Source of the DNA: Syntrophomonadaceae bacterium | Lineage (GTDB): Bacteria > Bacillota > Dethiobacteria > SKNC01 | Assembly: GCA_003555415.1 (NCBI GenBank) | Contig: PWHX01000012.1 | Location: forward strand, 1-64,000 | Length of the DNA stretch: 64,000 nt | Direction: 5' to 3' | Translations under genes and position numbers: made by a program | The notes under the pieces: model-generated | What the model was told of the DNA's origin: nothing | Databases searched by the model: none | What the model saw: the letters and a program-made list of their open reading frames with translations, nothing else | Shown: piece by piece, positions 36,154-46,167 of the stretch | Layout of the letters: each line of letters begins with the position of its first letter | Position numbering within the stretch: the stretch's first letter is position 1

Positions 36154-37266
36154 ATGGTGGAAAGAAATAAAACATTACAGGTTAAGGCTGGAAACGTGCT
36201 TATAGGGGGAGGTTCCACAATAAGCATACAGTCTATGACTAATACAGATACAAGGGATGTTGAAGCTACAGTTAAACAGATTAAGCTGCTGGAAGAAGTA
36301 GGGTGTGAGCTGGTTAGAGTTGCTGTTCCCGATGAAGAGGCTGCAGGGGTTTTGGGAGCAATAAAAAAAAGAATAAATATTCCCCTTATAGCAGATATCC
36401 ACTTTAATCACAGGTTGGCTTTAACAGCCCTGGAGGAAGGGGTAGACAAGGTAAGGGTAAATCCTGGAAATATAGGGAGCAGGGAAAGAGTTAAAGAAGT
36501 GGTTAATTCTGCCCGGGATAAAGGTGTTCCCATCAGGATAGGAGTTAATGCCGGCTCTGTTGAGAAGTCAATATTAGAAAAATATGGTGCGCCAACGGCT
36601 GAAGCCCTGGCAGAGTCAGCCATGGGCCATGTAAGGCTGTTGGAGGAATTAAATTTCAAGGATATAGTTATTTCTTTAAAGGCTGCAGAAGTAGAGAAAA
36701 TGATTAAGGCTTACCTGTTAATTTCTAAAAGGGTTGATTATCCCCTTCACCTTGGAGTTACAGAAGCCGGAACTTTTATGCGGGCTGCAGTTAAGTCTTC
36801 TGTTGGTATGGGGCACCTGTTACTAAATGGGATTGGTGATACTATAAGGGTATCAATTACTGGGGATCCCCTGGAGGAGATAATGGTTGCAAGGGAAATA
36901 CTCAGGTCTACAGGTTTGAGGCTAATAGGCCCAGAAATAATATCATGTCCTACCTGTGGAAGATGTGAGATAGGCTTAATATCCCTGGCAGAAGAGGTGG
37001 AGAGAAGAGTCCGATTTATTAAGCATCCTATCAAACTGGCTATTATGGGTTGTGTGGTTAATGGCCCCGGCGAGGCCAGGGGGGCGGATATAGGTATTGC
37101 CGGTGGTAGAGGAGCTGGTGTTTTATTTAAGAAGGGAAAAGTTTTGAGAAAAGTACCAGAGGATAAGCTTGTAGAAGAGTTAATGGGAGAGGTGGATACT
37201 TATTTAAGTGAGCAGGGACATAATAACATAGTTAAAGCAGATAAGCTTGAAACGGAGGGTAAATAA
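36154..37266 (+). CDS. ispG: 4-hydroxy-3-methylbut-2-enyl diphosphate synthase (flavodoxin)
   Basis: IspG uses a [4Fe-4S] cluster to convert MEcPP to HMBPP in the MEP pathway. It has 370 aa. An N-terminal TIM barrel begins with [15 protein letters not shown]. The cluster Cys265 and Cys268 (SCPTCGRC) and Cys300 ([11 protein letters not shown]) lie in the C-terminal domain, with the ligand Glu in GPGEARG. It is followed 4 bp later by a glycosyltransferase rather than proS. Confidence 0.97.
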   Translation: MVERNKTLQVKAGNVLIGGGSTISIQSMTNTDTRDVEATVKQIKLLEEVGCELVRVAVPDEEAAGVLGAIKKRINIPLIADIHFNHRLALTALEEGVDKVRVNPGNIGSRERVKEVVNSARDKGVPIRIGVNAGSVEKSILEKYGAPTAEALAESAMGHVRLLEELNFKDIVISLKAAEVEKMIKAYLLISKRVDYPLHLGVTEAGTFMRAAVKSSVGMGHLLLNGIGDTIRVSITGDPLEEIMVAREILRSTGLRLIGPEIISCPTCGRCEIGLISLAEEVERRVRFIKHPIKLAIMGCVVNGPGEARGADIGIAGGRGAGVLFKKGKVLRKVPEDKLVEELMGEVDTYLSEQGHNNIVKADKLETEGK

Positions 37267-37270
37267 GTAT

Positions 37271-37912
37271 ATGAAGGCTATAGCCATTATTCCTGCCTTT
37301 AATGAAGAAAAGACCATAGGTGATATTATAGTAACTTTAAAAGATGTACCTCTGGTAAAAGATATAATTGTAGTAAGCGATGGTTCAACCGATGGAACAG
37401 TAGAGGTGGCCGAAGCCCTGGGGTCTAAAGTTATAGAGCTTTCAGAGAACAGGGGTAAGGGTGGAGCTATGAAGGCTGGCCTGGACTGCACAGCTGCGGA
37501 AATAATATTATTTCTAGATGCTGACCTGATAGGTTTGACCAAAAAGCATGTTTGTGATCTGCTAGAACCTGTTATCAGCCAGGAAGCTGAAATGACCATA
37601 GGTGTTTTCGAGAAGGGCAGAGTAGCTACTGATCTTGCTCAGAGAGTAGCACCTTATTTGTCCGGACAGAGGGCAGTTAAGCGTTCTGTTTTAGAGAACA
37701 TATCAGATATAGATATGGCCAGGTTTGGAGTTGAAGTAGCTTTAACCAGGTATCTTGAATCAAGTAATGTTAAGGTAAAGCAGGTTCTTTTGGATGATAT
37801 GTCTCATGTTATGAAGGAAGAAAAGCTTGGAGTGGTTAGAGGGTTTGCAGCTAGAATCAAAATGTACTGGGAAATTGTAAAATACCTGGTAAGTAAGGAA
37901 AGCGTTAGATAG
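37271..37912 (+). CDS. Family 2 glycosyltransferase
   Basis: This soluble 213-aa GT-A enzyme starts with IAIIPAFNEEKTIGDII. It then has VSDGSTDGT (nucleotide-sugar site), SENRGKGGAMKAGL and LFLDADL (DxD-type metal motif, about 88-92). No membrane segments. The fold resembles the group with glucosyl-3-phosphoglycerate synthase and dolichol-phosphate transferases, but the acceptor cannot be told. ATG at 37271 with CGGAGGGT upstream. It lies 4 bp after ispG, suggesting co-transcription with the envelope/isoprenoid genes and possibly a lipid-linked acceptor. Confidence 0.85.
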   Translation: MKAIAIIPAFNEEKTIGDIIVTLKDVPLVKDIIVVSDGSTDGTVEVAEALGSKVIELSENRGKGGAMKAGLDCTAAEIILFLDADLIGLTKKHVCDLLEPVISQEAEMTIGVFEKGRVATDLAQRVAPYLSGQRAVKRSVLENISDIDMARFGVEVALTRYLESSNVKVKQVLLDDMSHVMKEEKLGVVRGFAARIKMYWEIVKYLVSKESVR

Positions 37913-37933
37913 CGGAGTTATTCCAGGTTTATC

Positions 37934-37962
37934 TTGCACAAACATCCTGTTTATGGTACAAT
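37934..37962 (+). promoter_or_regulatory. Promoter of the rimP-nusA-infB operon
   Basis: TTGCAC (37934-37939), a 17-bp spacer ending in TGG (extended -10) and TACAAT (37957-37962). A leader of about 90 nt follows. Confidence 0.75.
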
Positions 37963-37992
37963 ATATAAAGAAATTTATCCGGGGTCTTTAAG

Positions 37993-38014
37993 AAGAGTGG
38001 GGTTTCCCACTCTT
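37993..38014 (+). terminator. Leader hairpin upstream of rimP
   Basis: AAGAGTGGG (37993-38001) pairs with CCCACTCTT (38006-38014) around a four-base loop. The run of T after it is short (TTTCG), so it may slow rather than stop polymerase, or act as a NusA-responsive attenuator. Confidence 0.55.
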
Positions 38015-38059
38015 TCGTATTAATTTAAGTATATTTATCCTGACAGGAGGATTCTGGTA

Positions 38060-38524
38060 TTGGGCAAAAAAGAAATTCAGCAAACTGTTGAAAAAATAGT
38101 TGAGCCTGTTTTAGTAGAAAATGATTACGAACTTGTAGATATAGAGTTTATCAAAGAGGGTAAGAATTGGTTCCTAAGGGTATATATTGATAAATCAGAT
38201 GGAATTACCCTTGATGATTGTCAGTTTGTTAACCGGGAATTAAGTGAAACATTAGACCAGGAAGATCCTATACCGCAAAGCTATTACTTAGAAGTTTCAT
38301 CTCCTGGTTTAGAACGTCCCTTAAAGAAAGAAAGTGATTTTGAAAGGTTTAAAGGCAGTAAGATTAAGGTAAAAACATACATCTTAATTAATAAACAGAA
38401 AAAATTCACAGGAATATTACAGGATTGTAAAGATGGATTAGTTCAGCTGCAGTTGGATACAGGGGATAATGTTTCTATTCCTTTTGATAAAATAGCTAAA
38501 GCAAATTTATTTTTTGATTTTTAA
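38060..38524 (+). CDS. rimP: Ribosome maturation factor RimP
   Basis: RimP helps 30S subunit assembly. It has 154 aa with the two-domain layout. The N-terminal segment EKIVEPVLVENDYELVDIEF and the block YYLEVSSPGLERPLKKESDFERF are diagnostic. The C-terminal SH3-like domain spans about 90-154. The TTG start at 38060 has AGGAGG 9 nt upstream. First gene of the nusA operon. Confidence 0.96.
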   Translation: MGKKEIQQTVEKIVEPVLVENDYELVDIEFIKEGKNWFLRVYIDKSDGITLDDCQFVNRELSETLDQEDPIPQSYYLEVSSPGLERPLKKESDFERFKGSKIKVKTYILINKQKKFTGILQDCKDGLVQLQLDTGDNVSIPFDKIAKANLFFDF

Positions 38525-38550
38525 AAAGTGCCCTTTTAGGAGGTTTGAGG

Positions 38551-39744
38551 ATGAATTATGAATTTATTGAAGCGTTGGAGCAGATAGCTAAAGAAAAGGG
38601 TATAAGTAAGGAAATACTTTTTGAAGCTATTGAAGCTGCTCTCATTTCTGCTTACAAGAAAAATTTTAACACGGCACCTAATGTTAAAGTTCACATAGAT
38701 AGAGATTCCGGTCAAATAAAAGTATTTTCTTGTATGGAAGTGGTAGAAGAAGTTCAAGACTTACAGCAGGAAATTACTCTGGAAGAAGCCCGAAAACATA
38801 GTTCTATATATCAACTGGGTGATATTGTGGATATAGAAGTTACTCCAAAGAATTTCGGTAGAATTGCTGCCCAAACAGCTAAACAGGTAGTAATTCAAAG
38901 AATAAGAGAAGCTGAGAGAGAAATTATTTTTGAAGAATATGTTGACCGGGAAGACGATATAATAACAGGCATTGTTCAGCGTACCGACCAGAAAAACATA
39001 ATTATTGATCTGGGCAGGACAGAGGCTATATTAGCTCCTACAGAACAAATGCCCACCGAAGCATATACCCAGGGAGACCGTATTAAGACATATGTGGTAG
39101 AGGTAAAGAAAACGACAAAAGGACCTCAAATTATGGTTTCCAGGACACACCCGGGATTATTAAAACGTTTGTTTGAACTGGAGGTACCGGAAATATTTGA
39201 TGGCACAGTAGAAATAAGGGCAGTTTCCCGGGAGGCAGGCCATCGGTCTAAACTTTCTGTATATTCCAGCAATGAAGAGGTAGACCCGGTAGGCTCCTGC
39301 GTAGGGCCTAAGGGGGCCAGGGTTCAAACTATTGTTAATGAGCTTAAAGGAGAAAAAATAGATATTATTAAATGGAGTGAAGACCCCAAAGAGTATGTAT
39401 CCAATTCGTTAAGCCCGGCCAAAGTTATGTCTGTAGAAATAAAGGAAGATGAAAAGGTTGCCAATGTGGTTGTTCCTGATTATCAACTTTCACTGGCTAT
39501 AGGTAAAGAAGGGCAAAATGCCAGGTTGGCTGCAAAATTAACTGGCTGGAAAATAGACATAACTAGTGAGTCTCAGGCTAAGGTACTGTTAGATGTTAAC
39601 GATGGAATTCGGGAGGATAATAATGTTCTAGAAGAGGAAGAAAAGCCTGTGGAAACATTTTACTCTGAAGAAGAAAATCATGATGATGAAAAAGAAGATC
39701 ATAACGGGGCTCAAGAGTTTAACGAAGAAGAGATAGAAAGCTAA
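38551..39744 (+). CDS. nusA: Transcription termination/antitermination factor NusA
   Basis: NusA modulates RNA polymerase pausing and termination. It has 397 aa from the ATG at 38551 (AGGAGG at 38538-38543). N-terminal polymerase-binding domain about 1-130. S1 domain about 135-200 (IITGIVQRTDQKNIIIDLG). Two KH domains about 230-345 (VGSCVGPKGARVQTIVNEL; SLAIGKEGQNARLAAKLTGW). The ~50-residue C-terminal tail is very acidic (Glu/Asp repeats), unlike the shorter Bacillus protein. Confidence 0.97.
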   Translation: MNYEFIEALEQIAKEKGISKEILFEAIEAALISAYKKNFNTAPNVKVHIDRDSGQIKVFSCMEVVEEVQDLQQEITLEEARKHSSIYQLGDIVDIEVTPKNFGRIAAQTAKQVVIQRIREAEREIIFEEYVDREDDIITGIVQRTDQKNIIIDLGRTEAILAPTEQMPTEAYTQGDRIKTYVVEVKKTTKGPQIMVSRTHPGLLKRLFELEVPEIFDGTVEIRAVSREAGHRSKLSVYSSNEEVDPVGSCVGPKGARVQTIVNELKGEKIDIIKWSEDPKEYVSNSLSPAKVMSVEIKEDEKVANVVVPDYQLSLAIGKEGQNARLAAKLTGWKIDITSESQAKVLLDVNDGIREDNNVLEEEEKPVETFYSEEENHDDEKEDHNGAQEFNEEEIES

Positions 39745-39779
39745 ATTTAACTTTTTAACTTAAAGAGGAGGAAGGTGAA

Positions 39780-40058
39780 ATGGCCAGAAAAAGAAAAGTT
39801 CCTCTAAGAGTTTGTATAGGATGTCAGAAGAAAATACCAAAAAAAAACCTGATAAGAGTTGTAAGAACGCCTGAAGATACAGTTGAAGTTGATTTTAAAG
39901 GGAAACGTTCTGGCCGTGGAACATATGTTTGTCCCAGTATAGATTGTTTACGTCAGGCGGTAAAAGGTAAAAGAATAGAAAAAAATCTTCAGCGTTCGGT
40001 GTCACCAGAGATAATAAATGAACTGGAAAAAGCACTGGAAGAAGGACAAGAAGAATAG
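39780..40058 (+). CDS. ylxR: YlxR/RnpM RNA-binding protein
   Basis: This 92-aa DUF448 protein has the signature RVCIGCQKKIPKKNLIRVVR and SGRGTYVCPSIDCLRQAVK. It lies between nusA and infB as in most Firmicutes. Bacillus and staphylococcal homologues bind RNA; RnpM has been described as a modulator of RNase P. The usual next gene, ylxQ, is absent here. Confidence 0.94.
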   Translation: MARKRKVPLRVCIGCQKKIPKKNLIRVVRTPEDTVEVDFKGKRSGRGTYVCPSIDCLRQAVKGKRIEKNLQRSVSPEIINELEKALEEGQEE

Positions 40059-40080
40059 TTTTTTCTTGGAGGAGATTTAT

Positions 40081-40122
40081 ATGGCCAATTCTTATAAGGA
40101 GGTCAAAATAATGGAGGTGTAG
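40081..40122 (+). CDS. 13-codon ORF between ylxR and infB (leader or ylxQ remnant)
   Basis: ATG at 40081 follows TTGGAGGAGA and reads MANSYKEVKIMEV to TAG at 40120-40122. It sits where ylxQ (an L7Ae-type protein) is expected. Its second half contains AAGGAGG (40096-40102) and GGAGGTG (40113-40119), the latter being the infB ribosome site. It may be a leader peptide that couples infB translation to ylxR, or all that is left of ylxQ. Coding status is unproven. Confidence 0.35.
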   Translation: MANSYKEVKIMEV

Positions 40123-40125
40123 TAA

Positions 40126-42174
40126 ATGGAAAAAATCAGGGTGTACCAGTTAGCTAAAAGGTTAGGCCTCCCCAGTCGGGATCTAATCTCAGTTTTAAAA
40201 GACTTAGATATAACTGTTAAAAATCATATGAGTAGTATAGATGATGAAACTGCAAAGACGGTTACAGAGATATTAACCGGTAAGAAGGAAGACAAAAAAG
40301 TAGATAAGACAGAGGATAAGAAGGAAGGTAGCAGTGGTAATATGGCTGAAATATCAGCAGAAACTAAAGAAAAGCATTCGGCAAAGGAAAAACCAGCTAA
40401 GAAGAAGCAAGCAGGACAGAAAGAGTTAATAGTAGAGGGTCCCCAAATAGTTAAAGACTTAGCTGAAGAAATGAATATTTCTCCAAACGCACTTATTTCT
40501 AAGCTGATATCTATGGGCATCATGGCTAATATAAATCAAGAGATTGATCTGGATACCATACAAGTTCTTGCAGATGAATTGGGATTTAATGTGGAAATAA
40601 AAACTCCGGAACCTAAAGAAGAAGATATAGTTATTTTTGAAGAAAAAATAGAAGTGAAAAGTGAGAACCTCAGGCCAAGGCCCCCTGTAGTTACGGTTTT
40701 GGGACATGTCGATCACGGAAAAACTTCTTTACTGGATGCCGTAAGGAAAACCAAGGTCATGGATCAGGAAGCCGGTGGAATTACACAGCATATAGGAGCT
40801 TACCAGGCATTAATAAACAACGAAAAAATTGTTTTCCTGGACACACCAGGTCACGAGGCATTTACTTCTATGAGAGCAAGAGGCGCCCAAGTAACAGATA
40901 TTGCTATTCTGGTAGTAGCTGCTGATGATGGTATTATGCCCCAAACGGTAGAAGCTATAAATCACGTTAAGGCTGCTGGTGTTCCTATTATTGTAGCTGT
41001 TAATAAACTTGATAAGCCTGATGCTAATCCAGATAAGGTTAAACAGCAACTAACTGAATATGGTCTGGTTCCCGAGGAATGGGGGGGAGACACAATTTGT
41101 GTTCCCGTTTCAGCTAAAAAGCATGAGGGAATAGAAGCTTTACTGGAAATGGTTCTTTTGGTATCTGAAATGGCGGAGTTAAATGCCGATCCCTCTATTC
41201 CCGCCAGGGGAACGGTTGTAGAAGCTAAGCTGGATAAGGGTAGAGGTCCTGTAGCCACTGTGTTGATCCAAAACGGTACACTTAAAGCAGGGGACTCCTT
41301 GGTGTGTGGTCACATATATGGAAAAGTAAGAGCCATGATTAACGATAAAGGACAGCAGGTAAAATCAGCTACTCCTTCTATGCCGGTAGAGGTTCTAGGT
41401 TTCTCGGAAATTCCCGAAGCGGGAGATATATTCCAGATCGTTACTAATGATAAGAAGGCCCGTCAGATAGCTGAAAAAAGGGCTGAAAAAAAGAGGGAGG
41501 CAGAACTTCATAAAACCAGGAAAGTATCCCTTGATGATTTGTATAAACACATTAAAGAAGGCGAAGTCAAAGAGCTTAATTTAATTATTAAAGGTGATGT
41601 TCAGGGATCGGTAGAAGCTTTAAAGGACTCGCTGCTTAAAATAGAAGATGAAGAGGTGGGGCTACAGGTAATTCACAGTGGTGTTGGTGCTATAACTGAA
41701 TCGGATGTCATGTTAGCTACTGCTTCAAATGCAATAATAATAGGGTTTAATATAAGGCCTGAACCTAATGCCCGCAAGATGGCTGAATCAGAAAATGTAC
41801 AGATTAAAATGTATCGTGTGATTTATGAAGTTATAGATGAAATCAAGGCAGCAATGACCGGGCTTCTTGATCCAAAATATGAAGAGGTTGTCCTGGGAAG
41901 GGCTGAGGTTCGTCAAACCTTTAAAGTTTCTAGACTTGGCATTATTGCCGGTTGTTATATAACCGATGGAAAAATTACCCGGGATTCCGGTGTAAGGGTT
42001 ATTCGGGATGGTACTGTTGTTCATGAAGGTACTATTAGTTCCCTGAAACGTTTTAAAGAAGATGTACGGGAAGTTGTGCAAGGATATGAATGTGGCCTGA
42101 TGCTAGAGAAGTTTAACGATATAAAAGAGGAAGATATTTTAGAAACTTTTGTAATGAGAGAAGTAAAGAGTTAA
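40126..42174 (+). CDS. infB: Translation initiation factor IF-2
   Basis: IF-2 places initiator tRNA on the ribosome. It has 682 aa. An N-terminal IF2_N subdomain ([27 protein letters not shown] in blocks) is followed by a short Lys/Glu-rich linker (about 50-105) and a second IF2_N copy (about 105-165). The GTPase core has GHVDHGKTS (about 193-201), DTPGHEAF and NKLDKP. Domains II-IV follow. The total is a little shorter than Bacillus IF-2 because the linker is short. Confidence 0.98.
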   Translation: MEKIRVYQLAKRLGLPSRDLISVLKDLDITVKNHMSSIDDETAKTVTEILTGKKEDKKVDKTEDKKEGSSGNMAEISAETKEKHSAKEKPAKKKQAGQKELIVEGPQIVKDLAEEMNISPNALISKLISMGIMANINQEIDLDTIQVLADELGFNVEIKTPEPKEEDIVIFEEKIEVKSENLRPRPPVVTVLGHVDHGKTSLLDAVRKTKVMDQEAGGITQHIGAYQALINNEKIVFLDTPGHEAFTSMRARGAQVTDIAILVVAADDGIMPQTVEAINHVKAAGVPIIVAVNKLDKPDANPDKVKQQLTEYGLVPEEWGGDTICVPVSAKKHEGIEALLEMVLLVSEMAELNADPSIPARGTVVEAKLDKGRGPVATVLIQNGTLKAGDSLVCGHIYGKVRAMINDKGQQVKSATPSMPVEVLGFSEIPEAGDIFQIVTNDKKARQIAEKRAEKKREAELHKTRKVSLDDLYKHIKEGEVKELNLIIKGDVQGSVEALKDSLLKIEDEEVGLQVIHSGVGAITESDVMLATASNAIIIGFNIRPEPNARKMAESENVQIKMYRVIYEVIDEIKAAMTGLLDPKYEEVVLGRAEVRQTFKVSRLGIIAGCYITDGKITRDSGVRVIRDGTVVHEGTISSLKRFKEDVREVVQGYECGLMLEKFNDIKEEDILETFVMREVKS

Positions 42175-42189
42175 CTTCCGGAGGGAATA

Positions 42190-42471
42190 ATGATTATTGG
42201 GGTTTGCAGGGTAGAGATGTTTCTTTCCAGTCCTAATACTTTAAAAGAAAAGCGAAGTGTGTTAAAAGGTATGCTTACTAAGTTTAGAAATAAATATAAT
42301 GTTTCTGTGGCGGAAATAGAAAATCAGGATAAGTGGCAAAGGACTACCATTGCTGTAGTTTGCGTAGGTAATGATTCGCAATTTATTAACAAGGTAACGG
42401 GACAAATTATTAATGAATTTGAAAATTTTAAAGATGGGCATATAATAAGTTATGATATAGAATTAATATAA
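42190..42471 (+). CDS. ylxP: DUF503 protein (YlxP-like)
   Basis: This 93-aa protein lies between infB and rbfA, the standard position of Bacillus ylxP. The sequence [27 protein letters not shown] fits DUF503, a small alpha/beta fold of unknown biochemical role linked by conservation to ribosome assembly genes. The ATG at 42190 follows CCGGAGGGAATA. Confidence 0.9.
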   Translation: MIIGVCRVEMFLSSPNTLKEKRSVLKGMLTKFRNKYNVSVAEIENQDKWQRTTIAVVCVGNDSQFINKVTGQIINEFENFKDGHIISYDIELI

Positions 42472-42490
42472 ATATTTTGGGGGTATGGAG

Positions 42491-42868
42491 ATGGCAGCAC
42501 AAAAGCCAAGAGCCCATAGAGTCGGCGAAGAGATTAAAAAAGAAGTAAGCCAGATCTTGCAAAACGAAATAAAGGACCCCAGGCTTACCGGTTTTTTAAG
42601 TGTGACACAGGTTGAGGTAACAAATGATCTGGGTTATGCTCGTATTTTCGTAAGTATTTATGGGACAGAAGAGGAAAAACAATTAACTCTAAAAGCATTA
42701 GAAAGTGCTCTGGGATTTATACGTTCTGAAACAGGTAAAAGGATTCGGTTAAGGCATGTTCCTGAAATAAGCTTTCAGTTGGATGAATCTATTGAATATG
42801 GAGCTCATATTTCAGAAATACTAAAAGACTTAAAAGAAAAAGAAGGCAAGGGAGAAGACAGTGACTGA
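42491..42868 (+). CDS. rbfA: 30S ribosome-binding factor A
   Basis: RbfA is a KH-like 16S rRNA maturation factor. It has 125 aa from ATG 42491; the ATG at 42485 lies too close to the GGGGGT site. Conserved features: [35 protein letters not shown] in blocks and [16 protein letters not shown]. It overlaps the next gene by 8 bp. Confidence 0.96.
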   Translation: MAAQKPRAHRVGEEIKKEVSQILQNEIKDPRLTGFLSVTQVEVTNDLGYARIFVSIYGTEEEKQLTLKALESALGFIRSETGKRIRLRHVPEISFQLDESIEYGAHISEILKDLKEKEGKGEDSD

Positions 42869-43844
42869 AAAAGATTTAATGAAAGCTGCAGATCTGCTTC
42901 AAAAAGATAATAATATTCTTATTGCCTCTCATCTTAATCCCGACGGTGATAGTGTAGGCTCTGCATTGGCTCTGACCCTGGCTTTAAAAGGTTTAGATAA
43001 AAAAGTTTCTTTGACAACTATAGAGCCGGTGCCATCTAAATATCTTTTTCTTCCTCAGACAGAATTGGTTAAAGAATGGAAGGAAGTAGAAGGGGATCAT
43101 TTTAACTTATTTGTGGTTCTAGACTGTAGTGATTTAAAACGGCTTGAACCTCTCAGCGATTATTTATCCAAAAAAGATCAGCTGTTAAATATTGACCATC
43201 ATGTAACTAATCAGTATTTTGGTTTTTATAATTATGTGAATCCTCAGGCAAGCTCTGTAGGGGAAATTATATTTGAGCTCTTGAAACTGATGAAAATAGA
43301 AATAAACTACGAGATAGCCTTGTGCCTTTATGTAGCTATTTCCACGGACACCGGTTCCTTTAAGTTCTCTAATACTACTCCAAGAACTCACCGTATAGTA
43401 GCGGAATTAATAGAATTAGGGGTTGACCCTGCTGAAGTTAACCGAAATGTTTATGAGAATGTATCTAAAGGTGGAGTTATGTTAATACGAGAAGCTCTGA
43501 AAACCTTGGAGTTTGACTGCCAGGATAAGATTGCTTACCTGACCATTACTAGAAAAATTATGGAAAAGGCAGGAGCCAGGGAGGAAGATACCGAGGGTAT
43601 AATAAATTATGCCAGGAACATTAGGGGAGTTGAGGTAGGTATTCTTTTCAGAGAAATTAGTAAGGGGAAAACAAGGGTTGCCTTCCGCTCCCACGATGTA
43701 GATGTTAGTAAGTTGGCTGCTATATATGAAGGGGGAGGTCATCCCCGGGCTGCAGGCTGTCAGGTAGATAAAGATTTGGCTACAGTTAGAAGGGTAGTTC
43801 TAAAGCAGGCCAGACTTTTCATTAATGATTTGAAAAATAAGTAA
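42861..43844 (+). CDS. nrnA: DHH/DHHA1 phosphoesterase NrnA
   Basis: NrnA degrades nano-RNAs and dephosphorylates pAp. It has 327 aa. DHH motifs: [13 protein letters not shown] (motif I), [19 protein letters not shown] (DHH) and AISTDTGSF. The DHHA1 domain ends with [10 protein letters not shown] (about 294-303). The GTG start at 42861 overlaps rbfA by 8 bp, which suits translational coupling. The position before truB is typical of Firmicutes. Confidence 0.94.
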   Translation: MTEKDLMKAADLLQKDNNILIASHLNPDGDSVGSALALTLALKGLDKKVSLTTIEPVPSKYLFLPQTELVKEWKEVEGDHFNLFVVLDCSDLKRLEPLSDYLSKKDQLLNIDHHVTNQYFGFYNYVNPQASSVGEIIFELLKLMKIEINYEIALCLYVAISTDTGSFKFSNTTPRTHRIVAELIELGVDPAEVNRNVYENVSKGGVMLIREALKTLEFDCQDKIAYLTITRKIMEKAGAREEDTEGIINYARNIRGVEVGILFREISKGKTRVAFRSHDVDVSKLAAIYEGGGHPRAAGCQVDKDLATVRRVVLKQARLFINDLKNK

Positions 43845-43856
43845 ACTGGTGATATT

Positions 43857-44759
43857 ATGAACGGATTTTTAAACTTTTTAAAACCAACGGGAATGACTTC
43901 ACATCAAGGTGTTGCTTACTTTCGAAAAATTTTGGGGGTTAAAAAAGTTGGTCATGGAGGCACTTTAGACCCTGGTGCAGCCGGGGTTTTACCTATTTGT
44001 CTTGGAAAAGGCACTAAGGCTGCAGGGTACTTACTGGAATCCCGCAAAGTGTACCGGGCAGAGATGAACCTGGGTATAACTACAGATACACAGGATGCTT
44101 ATGGAAAAGTATTAAAAGTCTCTTCATTTAAAGGTATAACACCCAAAATGGTAGAAGAAGTAATAAAAATATTTAAGGGAAAGATAATACAGATGCCTCC
44201 CATGTTTTCTGCTGTAAAGCATAAAGGTAAACCCTTATATAAACTGGCTCGAAAAGGTGAAGTCATTCATCGAAAATCTAGAGAGGCTTTTATTTATTCA
44301 ATAGATATTATTGATATAGATATTCCCAAGATAATTTTTGATGTGGATTGTTCTAAGGGTACTTATGTAAGAACGTTAGTTTCTGATATGGGAGAAAAGC
44401 TGGGTGTTGGAGCTCATCTTTCTTTCCTTTTAAGGATCAAATCCGGCCCCTTTCACATTAATAATGCATTTACAAAGGAAGAAGTAAAAGACTTATTTCA
44501 AAGAAACCAGGTTAAAGAGTTTTTAATACCCCTGGATACAGCTTTTACTCATTTACCGGAAGCAGTTATAAAAGATAATGCCCTCCGTACTTTTATTAAC
44601 GGTAATTCCCAGCCTCTTTCCAGCTTGCAAAAGTATGAGATATCAGATAAGATGGTAAGGGTTTACTCCTCTTCCGGCGAATTTCTGGCTCTAGGGAAAT
44701 GGCAGGGCCTATACCCAAAAATTGAATTGAAACCGGAAAAACTTTTTTTAAATAACTGA
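43857..44759 (+). CDS. truB: tRNA pseudouridine-55 synthase
   Basis: TruB makes pseudouridine 55 in tRNA. It has 300 aa. The catalytic Asp38 lies in GHGGTLDPGAAG. The KxxSKGTYVRTL-type motif (DCSKGTYVRTLVSDMG) and PPMFSAVKHKGKPLYKLARKG are present. The C-terminal PUA-like domain spans about 235-300. The ribosome site (CTGGTGAT) is weaker than that of its neighbours, suggesting coupling to nrnA, 12 bp upstream. Confidence 0.97.
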   Translation: MNGFLNFLKPTGMTSHQGVAYFRKILGVKKVGHGGTLDPGAAGVLPICLGKGTKAAGYLLESRKVYRAEMNLGITTDTQDAYGKVLKVSSFKGITPKMVEEVIKIFKGKIIQMPPMFSAVKHKGKPLYKLARKGEVIHRKSREAFIYSIDIIDIDIPKIIFDVDCSKGTYVRTLVSDMGEKLGVGAHLSFLLRIKSGPFHINNAFTKEEVKDLFQRNQVKEFLIPLDTAFTHLPEAVIKDNALRTFINGNSQPLSSLQKYEISDKMVRVYSSSGEFLALGKWQGLYPKIELKPEKLFLNN

Positions 44760-44772
44760 GGAGAGAGGTCAA

Positions 44773-45723
44773 ATGGAAGTACTATATGGGATAGATGAGT
44801 ATATCAATGACCAACCCCTAATTCTGGCTCTGGGAAATTTTGATGGCCTTCATTTGGGGCATCGACAAATTTTAAAAGCTGCTCAAAAAAAAGCAAAAGA
44901 ACTAGATGCCAGAAGTGGAATATTAATTTTCAATCCTCATCCTCTTAACGTTATTAATGGCCCACAAGAAACCCCCCTTTTAACACCTCTTCCCGCAAAA
45001 CTTAAATTAATTGAAGAAATGGGAATAGACCTGGCTATAATCTTACCTTTTGATCAAGAATTTGCAAGTATTTTTCCTGAAGACTTTGTAAGGAAATTTC
45101 TGATTAATAAATTAAAAATCAAAGGAGTAGTAATTGGTTTTGATTATTCCTTTGGTTATCGCGGCTTGGGTAAGGCTGATGATTTAAAGAATCTGGCAAA
45201 GCGTTTTGGTTTTCAAGTGGAGATTGTTAATCCGGTTTTAGTGGATAATAGAATTGTTAGTAGTTCTCTTATCCGAAATTTAATAAAGTCTGGTGAAGTA
45301 AATGTAGCTTGCCGTTACCTGGGATATTATCCCTTTATAGAAGGTAAAGTAATAGAAGGAGAAGGCAGAGGTAAATTTTTAGGTTATCCTACGGCTAATT
45401 TAAGCGTTGATAAGAACGTGGTTGTGCCGGGAAATGGTGTTTACCTTACTTTAACCTGTTTACGGGGTAACAACTATTACAGCTTAACAAATATAGGCTA
45501 CAACCCTACTTTCAAAGGTAAATTTAGAAACATAGAAGTACATATGATGAAATTTCAAGGAAATATTTATAACCATGAATTAAGATTAAAATTTGTGCAA
45601 AAAATAAGAGCTGAAAGAACATTTTCTAATTCTGAAGAATTAAAGGAACAAATTGGTAAGGACTTTAAGGTTGCTAAAGAAATAATAAAAAGATGCTTTC
45701 TTTACAAGAATATACAGTTGTGA
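44773..45723 (+). CDS. ribF: Bifunctional riboflavin kinase / FAD synthetase
   Basis: RibF turns riboflavin into FMN and FAD. It has 316 aa. The N-terminal FAD synthetase half has LALGNFDGLHLGHRQIL (nucleotidyltransferase signature) and VVIGFDYSFGYRGLG. The C-terminal riboflavin kinase half starts near 185 with EGKVIEGEGRGKFLGYPTANL. ATG at 44773. The rpsO promoter lies over its last codons. Confidence 0.96.
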   Translation: MEVLYGIDEYINDQPLILALGNFDGLHLGHRQILKAAQKKAKELDARSGILIFNPHPLNVINGPQETPLLTPLPAKLKLIEEMGIDLAIILPFDQEFASIFPEDFVRKFLINKLKIKGVVIGFDYSFGYRGLGKADDLKNLAKRFGFQVEIVNPVLVDNRIVSSSLIRNLIKSGEVNVACRYLGYYPFIEGKVIEGEGRGKFLGYPTANLSVDKNVVVPGNGVYLTLTCLRGNNYYSLTNIGYNPTFKGKFRNIEVHMMKFQGNIYNHELRLKFVQKIRAERTFSNSEELKEQIGKDFKVAKEIIKRCFLYKNIQL

Positions 45724-45729
45724 TAAAAT
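45701..45729 (+). promoter_or_regulatory. Promoter for rpsO-pnp
   Basis: TTTACA (45701-45706), a 17-bp spacer ending in TGA (extended -10) and TAAAAT (45724-45729). It overlaps the ribF stop. The ~90-nt leader that follows may hold the S15 autoregulatory fold, but I could not define it. Confidence 0.6.
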
Positions 45730-45825
45730 TAATATTGCTTAAAAGGAACCATATGCTAGGAACTTCGATGCTCCGACGATTTATCTTGGCTTGTGGGGTT
45801 AATTTAACAAGGAGGTGAAACATTA

Positions 45826-46095
45826 ATGACTTCGACTACAGACCGGAAGCAGGATGTAATTAGTAAGTACCGTCTTCATGAAAGTGATACTGGCTCACCT
45901 GAAGTACAGATCGCTATTTTAACGGACAGGATTAATCATTTAAATGATCATTTAAAAATTCATAAAAAAGATCATCACTCCAGAAGGGGATTGTTAAAAA
46001 TGGTTGGTCAGCGCAGGGGACTATTAAATTATCTGCGGGACCTTAATCCAGATAGGTATTTAAACCTCATCAAGAGCTTAGGTTTAAGAAAATAA
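45826..46095 (+). CDS. rpsO: 30S ribosomal protein S15
   Basis: An 89-aa four-helix ribosomal protein with the hallmark blocks [39 protein letters not shown] and [12 protein letters not shown] at the end. Strong AAGGAGGTG before the ATG. The order rpsO-pnp is nearly universal. Confidence 0.98.
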   Translation: MTSTTDRKQDVISKYRLHESDTGSPEVQIAILTDRINHLNDHLKIHKKDHHSRRGLLKMVGQRRGLLNYLRDLNPDRYLNLIKSLGLRK

Positions 46096-46116
46096 AAAAA
46101 ATATATAATAGTGAAT

Positions 46117-46138
46117 AAAAGCGGGTTATCCCGCTTTT
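46117..46138 (+). terminator. Terminator/processing hairpin between rpsO and pnp
   Basis: AAAAGCGGG (46117-46125) and CCCGCTTTT (46130-46138) form a perfect 9-bp stem with a TTAT loop. In many bacteria this gap holds both a terminator and an RNase III site. Confidence 0.75.
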
Positions 46139-46167
46139 ATTTGGATGTAAAAAGGAGGTATTATTGT

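Noticed and set aside
45730..45825. S15 autoregulatory RNA structure in the rpsO leader.
   Set aside because: I could not draw a convincing pseudoknot or long stem from the sequence, so it is not listed as a feature.
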